64,000 bases of DNA, from NCBI GenBank assembly GCA_002633005.1, contig NMRA01000511.1, forward strand, positions 216,084 through 280,083, given 5' to 3'. Numbering within the stretch: position 1 is the first letter of the stretch; every line of letters begins with the position of its first letter. The stretch comes from Phoronis australis (Eukaryota > Phoronida > Phoronidae). The position numbers were made by a program, and so were the translations under genes. The notes below the pieces were generated by a model that saw only the letters and a list, made by a program, of their open reading frames with translations, was not told where the DNA came from and ran no database searches. Below, in pieces: positions 14,401 through 26,400 of the stretch.

Positions 14401-17400
14401 ATGCGCAAGGCTAGAATGGGTAGTAGCCTCAGTGGCGGATTTAGGGGGTTGCCAAGGGGGCCATGCCCTCCCCTAAAGTTCAACAGGTCCAAAAACTCGA
14501 GAGTGCTGCATCCCCACGCTTTAGGCTGGGCGGGCGCGTTTGCCGAAATTTTGGTTGATTCCTGTGCCCTTACCCCCTCTTACTCAAAATCCTGGATCCG
14601 CTCCTGAGCCTCAATAATGGTCATTCCGTGTTTGATGTCACTGTCTAAGGTCGTGGAAGTTGTAACCATGATTTCGAAGTTATAGAGCCTTCCAAGTCCG
14701 TGGGATTAGGGAATAAAGTTCGGTGTATTTCGCATCTTTACTGCAAGGGTTAATACTGTGAAAACAAAATCTCCGGAGTAAGTCTTAGAGCTCTTCGGTG
14801 CAACAACTCATTCACTATCCTATTATCATGGGCGCTTGATAGGAGACCCGTGAGGAATTTTAAAAACGCAAAAAGATGCAGTTCGGCGTAACACAAACAA
14901 AAAACAAGTGTGGACGAAGACTGTAAAAAATAGCTGCGTTTACAAAATGACTACTATTGACCGGGAAGCAGCCAGTCTTATGCAACGCGTTAATGTCACG
15001 AGCCAGAAGATCAAATGTAAAGAAAACTTTAACGTTTTGTTATCCAAAACTTGTTACATTGTCCATAATCCAATGTTCAATATTACCACTTGCCTCCAAC
15101 CTTCGAATTAGTGGTCGGTGAACACAACCGATGTGAACTCATGTAATGGAAACAGTAAAACTAAGTTAATTCATTTGACCCTGTGCCGAGACGAATATCG
15201 GCATCTGCAAGCAAAGCGGTATCAGCCTGACAACCTATTACGCAACTGCTACTCTAGCCTAAAAATAGCAGCCGACTAGCGGGTCGGCTGATGGTCGGTC
15301 GGCATATTAAGGTCGGCTGTAGAGTCGGCTGGTGGGTCGGCTTATGAGTCGGTACTGCGGCCGGCTGCCGGTCGGCTAAAAATTAGCCGACCGGTCGGCT
15401 AATTTGCCGACCGTTCGACGGCCGGTCGTCGACTCCTAGCCGACCGGTCGGACAAAAATTCGTGATGTATTCTGTAACATACTATTGTGTGTCGGTTGCA
15501 TGACTAGCAGTGTTTCTGTCCTTCGGCGAATGTGGAAGAGTTCCACCTTTTGTGAAATACTTTTTGAGGTGTATCCAATACTGGCTTGAATTATTAAGAC
15601 TCTCAATGTCTGCCGAAAGGCATACTTACATGTAGCCTGCCATTATCAATATGTAGGAACAGTCCTTTTGATAACTCTTGAGCAGACTTCCAAAGACTGT
15701 TATTTACAGGAGTGGGATAATATTAAACCGAACAGTCTTTTAAGACGGTTCGGTGTAAAAACTCGGAATTTATAATTTAATCACAACAGATTTTGGATTT
15801 GAATTATTCCTAGCTTTGCATATACAATTTAGTTTTATTTGCTCTATGGAAAGATTGTGTTGCTCAAATCTTGAAGCAGAAAGCCACCCGATTTAATTAG
15901 TCTTTTTGCCATCTAAATCGGTCTATATCCACATCGCCTCTTATACGGTTGACCTCATCTTGCCGAGAGATGTCGCGTTCACCTGTGGGGAAGATGAGAA
16001 ACTACGCATCGACGTCAGTGGTTCGTCTGCAGAGTGAATGCCGCTATATTGCGGGCATCGTTCCCGCCTGTCCGAAATATGAAGCTGCGAACAAAGCGGG
16101 TATATCGTTCTTTCGACTTCCTCCAGAGGCCAAAATGCTTAGGAAGTGGCTCGCGGTAGTGAAGAATGAAAGGTACGCTGTTAATAGCAAGTATGAGGCC
16201 GTGAAACATCTCCGTGTCTGTGGCCGGCATTTCGTCGACTGTCCATACGTTCAGTTGCCTGTGCATGTTCACGGCGCCTCTCTAGTATTTCTTGATCAGT
16301 GTATTCCCGTTGAAACGGATAACCTGAGAAACTTTACGATCAGACCCACGACGTATTCGTCGGATGAGCTCTTGACTAAATCGGGATTGGCGCCGGGCGA
16401 GTTACCATGTGCATGTAGACGTTTATTATTATGCGTTCTGTTTCAAAATGAATTGTTCTCATCATAACCACTGAAACAATGTCTGTTGTCATTTGAAACA
16501 ATTTATAATGCCTTTGCAGTATTCGTGAGTGCAAATATTGAGGAGCCAGCAATGAATAAACCACTGCGTTACCGGCTCTTGATGCCGGCAACAAAGGTAA
16601 ATTGACCGGGCACCGATGCCGTGTGAGCGCATGCTAATTCAGTGTTTGCTGACAGAAAGCTGTTGTAAAAAATTACTCGATTTTATATGCTCTGATCACA
16701 TGTTAGGGGAATTATTATTCAGAAATATATATACATTATTCAAATCATCACCCGACTTCGTGGCCCCCGACAAGTAAGCAGATTTTCAGTTTCTTGGCTA
16801 ATTCACATAAATAATTACGCGCACATTTTTTCTTTGGCTCACTATTGTGTAGTCTTTTCGTGACCGGAGGTTTAGTTTCCAACTCAAGCTGGTTTACGTT
16901 CGCGCCAGTCCCAGCGCCCGCGACGGCCCTGATCGGGTTCTGGAGCCACTGTCCGGGATAACAAGCGTTTTTTGTGTTAAGAACTCAAAAAAACACAGGT
17001 ATGAACAACACAGATGTAGGTTCTCCTGTCTGTATTTTACGGAAGAATACTTCGAATTTATCTCCGAACAGACCCCAAAGTTCTGCTCCGGACCTTTGTA
17101 AATTGGCGTGCCGAACTTTGTAGGCTACGGTGTGTCCAAATACCAATAAATCCGAAACTCGTTTTTATAAGAACTCGGCTTATTTTTAAGGGTTTTGCAT
17201 GAAGTTTGATGACTTATTGGCGTTAATTGATGAATTCAAACGATAAACTGACACCAGTAACCCGTGTTGTGAACTGCTGAACAGACTGCGTGTAAAACCT
17301 AAGAACCGCGTCATTGGATAATTTCATCACTTCTGTCTGCCGCAACCTAACAAGCCGTTATCCAGTAGAACTACTCGATCTAAATTGATACAAAATAGGT

Positions 17401-20400
17401 TGTTTTTTGGGTGGCATTCTCCTTTAAGTTGAACATAGAGACAGGGGCGTCATCATGGCGTTGACCGTCATCTCATATATTGCCGGTTTTGTTCATGTAA
17501 CACCGTTGAGGATGAATATCATTTTGTCTGTGTTTGTAGCGCATATCACCATTTAAGAATATTACAAAGTTCCCTTGTGGGAGTGCAGTAATCCAAATAT
17601 GTTTAATTTTAACAATCTTTGAGCCCAAAATGACGTCAGTAGTTCAAGCAAGTGGCATGGTTAAATTAAGTTATTATCCGTCATCTGTATGAATTGTTCA
17701 GGATAAACGTCACTTGTGGTTGCTATACTTTTCCAGTGAATTACAGGTAGTTTGTGATAACCAAGAAATAGATTAATAAGCACAGGGACAATACGAAATC
17801 CCCTGACAATATCATGTACCTGACCATACAACTGACCATTGAAATGATAGTGACTTCGAATAGACTGGCATTGCTATTGACTTTGTGTTAATTTTATTGC
17901 ACATTTACGATTGAGAACGCAATTAAATATTGTGTTTGTACGTTCCGTGTTACAGTGGGATCTCGTATGTGGCAAAGAGTGGATAATTGCTTCCATCGGC
18001 GCTGCTTTAGGAATAGGGAAGTTGGTCTGTTCTTTTGTCGTGGGAATGTTGAGTGACAGGTAAACATTTTTTTAGGTGTGTCGAATTTTAGTTCTAATTC
18101 CTTAACAAATCATTTTATAAATCCTTTTAATGAAGTATGAACATTGAATCGATTTGGATGCTGGAATGCTTGTTGACTATGCGTCGCCCCCCCGTTCAAG
18201 AAAACACGATTGTTATTGTCGAAATGACGGCCCCTTTAGTTTAGAGGAGATTAGCAGCACTGAATGGATATTAGCCAATGAAATCATAGAATTCATTCAT
18301 AACTGCAATGACTTACCCGAAAAACCTCCCTCCATTTCGGGTCGGTGTAAATTCCTGAGAAAACCACAAACCTTTGTTTGGTTGACAACATGCGATTTTA
18401 CACCTACACCCATAACCTGAGTTCCTTGGCGTAATTACCATGTTTATTGCCCCTACAGCCCGAATACGTAATAATCTATTGAAATCACTGATAAAAGCGT
18501 GTCAAGTTTATAGTCCCTGTAACCCCTGAGATTCTATCACAAACATTTCACGTTATGTGGGTTAGGTTGTGCTCAATTTGTTATATCCAACACTTTTAAT
18601 GGTTTCTTCACTGCTCTTGCCAGCAAAAACTGGGCATTGGTCACCATTTCTAGTACTTTTGGTTGAGTGCGTTTCGGTGGTCTCCGAAAGGTATGAAATT
18701 GCTCAAACTGTGTGTTTTTAGGTTTTAAGTAATAAAAGGTACTGATTGAAGAGGTGTTCCATCACTGATGCTGTCAATAGTCGTTTGCCTTTCACAAGCA
18801 TGATTTGTGCAATCAAAATGACGGCGTAGATGGTTTTATCAACGCAACAGAAGAATGCTTCACATAAAAAGATCATTGTTTTTCAGATTTGGCCGGAAAA
18901 GAACGATGGTTATCTTCCTGATGATGCAATGTTTTTTCGGCATACTTAGTGCTGTGTCTGTCAATCCCACTATGTATATTGTTTCTTATGCATTTCTTGG
19001 TGGCTCTGCATCGGGCAACTACGCAGCAGCTTTCGTTCTGGGTGAGTGGTTGACCGTATCTTTATTTTTAAAGCTGGTTAACGACCTCAGTCAGAACTTA
19101 AATAGCAAGTATCGTGTCATGCATAGATGAACACTCACATGATTTAACTTGCGTGTTGTGTTCGGTATACACTGGCAATAATTTACAAAATTTTTGCAAT
19201 GACTATTTCTAGTTGCAACATCACGTTTTAGATATCTTGCTTAGTATGGAAGTTCTTGAATTAATATGTCAGGAATTCGTTAAGTTAAATTCAACGACAC
19301 CCTGGCACTGCATGCACGGCAGACGCAAGCTGCGAAACTTATTAAAGCTTCTTAGGTCAATTGAGCCATGCCCAGATTTTCTTTTAAAATGATCCCTGCT
19401 ACTAAACTGGACAAGGTTGAAATATGAGAATGACTCAAAGCAAAAGAGCACCATTGAATATTTATTTCTTGTCGTTTAGAATCTGTTTCAGTGATAGCTA
19501 AATCTCGAAAAAAACACACATTTGGAAAAATCGAGGCAACTTGCCTCACAATTCCAAAAGCTATGAGCAATAAGCTGTTTGGAGCATAAAAATCGCATTG
19601 AAGTCTCAGTAAATGTTGATAAAAATGATGTGACAAAGGTTAGACAAAATCAGCAAATAATTCTGTCAATACGCTTTTGATGGAATCTCGTGGAACTGTC
19701 GACGTCTGTTTTGCTTCCTTTTAAAACTACAGCGCAGGTTTACAATTGCACGAGAGTCGACACAAGGCGATGACTTCTGACAACGCATGGTACAGTTCGC
19801 GAATATTCTAGCTATCTGGCGACATCTAGCGGACAGTTGGGAGTGTCAGGACCATGAAGTGCGACCTTCACTTACAGCACTAAACCAAGATCAACGCGAG
19901 AAATACAACCAGCCAAGACTATACACCAGAATGCGATAAGATGATGGAAGAATAAGCTGACCAAATCGTTCCGCTATTTTCAAAGTTGTGCCAACCCTAA
20001 CTCAGCCAGGGCTGCGTCCTTGATGACTGAGGAAATGATCTCACACTTCTGTCACTAAATGTTATAAGGTGTCGCATCAGGACTCGTTTGTAAAAGCGCG
20101 ACAAGTTTGATATCTCAGGCAATGTTCGCTGATGAATACATAACCCTCGTCAATAAAATTTCCTCCCACAAGGCAAAGAATGTCTGCTTATTTGGTTTGG
20201 CAAGACAAAGATGCAGCACATTTCCTTTATATAGAAATTGTGACCTTTGACAAAAAGCATGCGCACATTTGTCGTAGGTCAGTGGGAAGGCGTTACAAAC
20301 TCTGTAGTTTTTCCTTCTCGCGTATTTCAAAAATCGTAAATGTTTCCTTACTGGAAAAAGTGAATTACACTGCACTAGGCAATGTGGAGAGGTGCTTTCT

Positions 20401-23400
20401 TCAGGAATTGTTTTAACGTTATTTTGACGAGTTTTCGCGTTCCATGCCTCTTTAACACCAAAGTATGTGACTCATTTATTTAATGGAGTGCGCAGGGCTC
20501 CATCGTGGGCCTTGTATCAGCCTAGTGTTGGCTGATGACTATGTAAACTAAGGGATAATTACAAGCTTTTCTGACGATAATTGGTCACAATATCTCATCA
20601 TCAATGTCACAGAAAACAAAAAGGCCTCACAAATAGACATAGAAATCCTTCACCTGTAAACAACGAATTGTATTTCATTCTTACAAATGGCCAGGCTTTA
20701 TACTGCACCGAAGGTAATACATTGGCTATGGAGACATGCACGTCGAGTATCCACAGGATAAGAAAGGTTCCAGAAACATAGCGATACGACTGTCTTCGAA
20801 ATTTGGAAAAGTATTTTCTAATGTATCTGGAATAACTTGGCTGGGAGTGCCTGGAAGAGACAAGACAATTGGCTAATTATGTACAAAACCTCCAATTTTG
20901 ACAATGTCTGCACTGACACTTGCAGACTGTTATTACCCATCAGGGCAAAGTACATGTAGTCCCTCCCGGCGTAGCTTTCATCACCAACACCAAGAACGTG
21001 AAACACTTACCACTTGTGGTGCAGTGATAGCTTATCACTCGTTTCACTGAAGTGTATTTTTACCTGCAAATCATAGCCATGTTCCACCAATCACTTCAAA
21101 TAATCATCACTGTCGTTGTGTGCAGGTCGGTATAAGAGGCACCTGTAAATTAAGCGGTTCAATAACGCAAGATGAGGAAGAATTTGACGAAGAAGGTGTC
21201 GATGACAATGATGAAATAATGGCATTATGTAATTTTAATTGGGGGAATGTCACTGATTATTAATGGCCACCGATAACTGCCGTTCACTACGTCAAAAAAA
21301 TCTGAGTGACATACTTCAAATCTTGTTGTAAATGTTTATTGGTTGAGCATATGTCAGCGAATCATTACAGCCTTCATAGTCTGGCAGTTCGATAAAATTC
21401 TTTGTTTCCCTTGTGCATGACCTCTGACCTCTGATGTAGCAAAATTCTTGCACCCAAAGATTAATGCATTCAAGCATTTCCGGCAGACCCATAGGTGGCG
21501 GTCGGTTGAAATGTGTTATGCACAATATTACTGTTTCTACAAAAATGACGGGATGTGAAATGTTAGTCTAACTCTCCAAGTTTTTAATGAAAAAGAAAAA
21601 AATATTCGAAAATCACCGACTAAAAGTTTTATTGGCCACAAAGTCCTGAAAATTGTTTTTGCATTTCGCGTTGTGGTTACTGTATGGCATATTGTATGTC
21701 CGGAGTTTAAAGATTGATGTGCTAGTTTACAACAGTTTTGCTACCGTTGCAGGCCTGGAACTTGTTGGAGTGAAATACAGGGGAGTGGCAGGTCTCGGAA
21801 TTTACCTTGTCTGGAGCGTCGGATATCTATTAGTGGGATTGGTAGCCTATTTCGTCAGGAACTGGGTGACTTTGCAATTGTCGCTCCACCTACCGATTAT
21901 AGCTTTCGTCGCTCTTTATGCATGGTTTGTACATGCTATCTGTGTTCTGCAAACGTCTTCAAAATTTAATTCTAAGTTAGTTTTTACTGTGGACCACGAA
22001 AATTGTTGCAATGAGTTTTATTCGAGTGGAAGCAACCCCTTTATCTACTGAGAGTCGGAGATTTGAACTTATGAAGGATAGGGGATGGTAATACGACTAA
22101 AGCACAGTGCATATTTACCGCAAACATTTTAAGTTTGGTCTGAACGCCATCTCTTGGTCATATTATATTTACTTTTTGATAATTGGTTAATACACGATGT
22201 ACACCATACCAGAGAATGGCGGGAAAATGCACTGTTAAAATGTATAACTGAGAATTAAGGTTTGTTTACATTAAAATGATCTGATATCAGGTTGACGCCT
22301 GAGTCTCCAAGATGGCTGCTTCAGCGTCACCGTGTAGGTGACGCCATCGTCATATTGAAAAGAATTGCCCGGATGAACGGTGTTGGATGGAACGCAGAGA
22401 TGGACCAAATGGTGGTCACGTGCAAGCAAGAAGAGAAGAAAGTTGTGAGTAACATATGTTTTACTCTCTTCAATTCTCCGTACGAATGAATGAATTCACT
22501 CGAGTCATTTGATAGATTTTAAATACGATGGCCTTGAGTCTAATTTTTGTAGCTCGAATTCCAACTTATGCTCTTGACAGCACTTAAGTTAGCTCATGTG
22601 CACAAATTTATGCATGGCCTCGCATTGAGGGTAGAGTTCAATAAGTCTTGCGCGGATAGAAAAATGTAGCCAAAGTCACTGCTCTCATTCAAAATACACT
22701 AAGTTATCTCCTGGAATCTCTCAAGATCTCGTTTCTCTTGTGAGTAGCCAACATTAGTGAGCGCTACACAGGTTCAAACATGAAGTTTTAACTTAAAGGT
22801 ATGGTCATCATTAGCAAACTTAATTTACATTCAATGTTACATGTACAGTTGGCGCAGAGCGACATAATTCAAGTTTACGTCTGGCTTAAATCAAATTTAT
22901 GTCCGATTTAAATCGAGTTAAGTTCACACATAATTCCGTTTGATGTCGGACTTAATTCAAAATGACATGTACAGTGTATGTCATAAGTCGAAATTATGTC
23001 TTACTGCACCAATCTTATCCGTAGTTGAAATGCTTCGCGATTTCTGGGATTGTCTCTTTTTTCTTTGCATGTTCTGTGTATTCTTTAATAAATATATAAC
23101 GCTTTAAGTTGAAATGTACCGTATACTCGAGTTCAAAATCAAATTAATTGCTTTCAGAGCAATACCAAACTACTAATTTCTCTTTTGAAATCAAGAACCA
23201 CGGTGCTCTACACTATTGCCAATACCATGCTCTGGTAAGTATGCGCACCGATAGTTTATAATATTTTCACGTGCCAAACTTGGTATTGCCTTTCCAAATT
23301 GCACTTTGAATTTATTTGCATAAAAACAATGATTCATCTTTTTGGATAGTTCCATGTGTAAGAAATGGTCAATTTTCAAAACAACTCTGATGTGTTATTT

Positions 23401-26400
23401 GAGAGAAACGCTTGAAGCGTACTGTAGTGTTTGAGATTTTCATATCAATCCTATTTCTGAGATATAGCTGTTTCAAAGTTTGTCAAATTTAGACTAAACA
23501 TGAACTTACAGTTTTGGTGCAGAGTTCTACATTTGCAAGACGTGTTGACCTAATAAGTGCTACTCAGCGGCGTCTTTAATAAGCGGACTCGCTAGATGGC
23601 AAAGTGGACGTTGTGGACCTGAAATATCTAGCGCCATCTGAAGACCATCAGTGACTTGGTTTCGGGAATTGTGATTTCCCAGCGTTTTCATATTTTTTAA
23701 ACGTCAAGTCGCCAGCTTGGATCGTTGGCCAGTGGGATGTTCAAATGTATCACGTACTACGCAAAATGTTCGTGAATGTAAAAATCATTTCTAAAATGTC
23801 GTGGTCTATTTATCTCTATATGTACCTTCAGCCTATTTGAAATGACCCGTGTATCTTTTTAATTTACATCTCATTTGAAATAGAAGAAAACAACATCGGT
23901 TTTAAAACTTGACATGTTTCGGTGTCATTTATTCAACCCCATCCTCAGAAGAGATAGTACAGACCAGGCAGTAACAACAACGCAGGCTTAAAATTCGTGA
24001 GGCTTTACACATCAATTGGTGCAATCCCAGTCTCAACAGGCAACTGACACACCACAGGTTGTCATTGTTGGTCTAGTTCATTGCCACTCCCTGTAACTGA
24101 CTGTATCTGTGCTTCATTAATTGTTGCTGGGCCTAGCTAGGTGGCCACTGTATTATCACTTCTGAGGATGGTGTTGAATAAATGACACCGAAACATGTCA
24201 AGTCTTAAAACCGTTGTTGTTTTCTTCAATATATGCTGCTACTTGCTATCATGGAGATCATTTGAAATTCCAGGTTCTGCGCCAACCTGTTATTTTACGG
24301 CCTGTCTTATAATACTTCCAACTTGGTTGGGAATTTGTACGCCAACTTCGCCATATCCGGAGCAGTAGAGATTCCAGCATTACTGTGCACATACGCGCTG
24401 TTGAAGAGTCGACTGGGCAGACGTGGGACTACTTTCCTTGCGTTGACGGCGTCAGCTGTGTCCCTGTTAGCCACTACGCCTATTCCTAAAGGTAAATGTC
24501 ATTGTAGTTGGGGTAGTAGTGGAGGTGGAGGTGGAGGTCGTGGTAGTGCATCCGGAAAACGGGTATTTTCGTAGACTCAACTCTCCTGTCAGCAATGAAC
24601 GGGAAATGTCGAATGATTTGTAGTAGGTCCGTGAAGTCGACGCAGGCACCGATAAAATTTACCGCCGAAGTTAAATTTGTGCCAGGGAGAATACCTGTGG
24701 TGTTCCGGAAGGGTGGTGGTGGTGGTGGCGTTGTCGTCGTCGTAGTAGTTGTTGTCGTTATCATCGTCTTCGCTAGATGGAGCTGCCGCATCGATGGAAA
24801 ATTGAGCGCAGGTGAAAAATAAGGATACATGTATTGGCACAGTGTTAAAATCTCTCAAAATCAGTGCCTGAGGCTTTGACATGGCTGAACATTCATGTTA
24901 AAAGCACTGCTTGTTTTCTGTTTTCTATCGATGTTAGGCAAATGACTTCCACGAAACGTCGCTTTTATTTGCCGGTGGCCTGAAACCAAGAACCCGTCGG
25001 CTCAAAGTCCGTTCACTGTTGTCATTTTTGTCTGACTCTGTATGTTCCAAAATCTTTTGAAGTAATTCAGACATGTTGCTAGTATGGAGAGAACTGCTTA
25101 ATCGGAGATGTGGTGTGTGATTCTCTAGCTTCCCTCCCTGTCTGCTGAACGTTTTAAAGGTTGGTGACGACAATTGGTGGGTGTTCTTTATTCCTATTGA
25201 ATAGAGGAATTCTTACGTGGGTTTTCCGATAAATTCATGCGTGAGCTGTTATGCCTTCTTGTAACTGTTTTAAAGTTTTTAAGTTCATCTCAACATTATC
25301 AAGGACGCGGCGGCGTTTTTCATTTTGATCGTGTACGTGGAATGGCTGCATGAAACAGTCAGACAGGGACTCCAACTAAATTCCCTAAATCTAATGCGTA
25401 TTTGTGGAAGCTTTGGGCACCACATAAAATGCCGGTTCAGATCAAAGAGACCACGCTGTTGTGGTTATTTAAATCGCCTCAGACTGCTGATGTTATAGTT
25501 CTCTAGTTAATGAGACCATCATAAACACATTAGGGGTGACAATAGTATTTTTAAATTTTCGCTTTGAATGCTTTTAAATAACATAAGTTTTTGAGTAGTT
25601 CGTGAAAAGCATAAGTGATTTGGTTTTGGAATTTTGAAAATTGAACAGAGATGTGACTTTTACAACCTAAAATGGATGTTTAATAACATGCTCCTCATTA
25701 ATTGTATGCAGCTTAATTGGGCCAATTACGAGACCAGAGGGCAGCAGTTGGATTTTCAGGTAACCCAAGTGTCATCATATAATTCTTGGCATGTAATTTA
25801 AGAATTAAATCCCTTTTTATTTTTCCTGATTTTGGGCTCAGTTTTTAGTTAATATATATTAGAAAATGTCATTAGTTAAAGAATATTACATTACGCCTGT
25901 GAGTAATAAAAAGACACAAATACGCAAAAAAAATTCGTCGTTAAGCCTCTATTTGGGACTGTTTCGTGCAACCGCGAATAGTCCCTCTAAAAATCCATAC
26001 TTATGAATCCAGCTATGGTTCAAGTTCCTTGATAAATCTTGATGACGATCGACAGGCATATTCTTATCAAAGAAAAATCGGCACCTTCCTCTTACTTGTA
26101 CGTCTTGTGCTCTTTCCCTTTGTGGTATTTTTATTGGTCGGGTTTTCTTTTTCATGACTGTATCTCTTCCTTAAACACCTGAAGTATCACCATGAATTTG
26201 CCAACTGGAATGCCTTGAGAGATAATGCCTGTCTTCAACTATCCGACAAATTCACAGCTTACGTCTGCCCAGTGGCGATTTTATTTTTCGTCTATCTGCA
26301 CATTTGCCAGGTTCCAATGGACCTTCAAGAAAAAGGGCAGAAATGTGCTCTCCTTGAATTGAGAGCTTTCTTAGGGACTTATGAAGTCACAATTTTACAC

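Larger units (their letters stand above)
3045..17955. other. Transporter intron 1, residual sequence
   Basis: Besides the repeats and THAP traces listed separately, I see nothing in 3045-4614, 5172-7353, 8492-9328, 9431-9987, 10122-11015, 11724-12532, 13070-13689, 14612-15263, 15467-15969 and 16468-17955. The AT-rich text has short stop-limited frames with no recognisable domains. Confidence 0.6.
18060..23157. other. Transporter introns 2-5, residual sequence
   Basis: Introns 18060-18886, 19042-21752, 21925-22290 and 22445-23157. Apart from the DR1 motif at 21418, no gene or clear repeat is visible. 22860-22990 has several GTCCGA/TTAAATCG-type near-repeats, too diverged to define. Confidence 0.55.
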
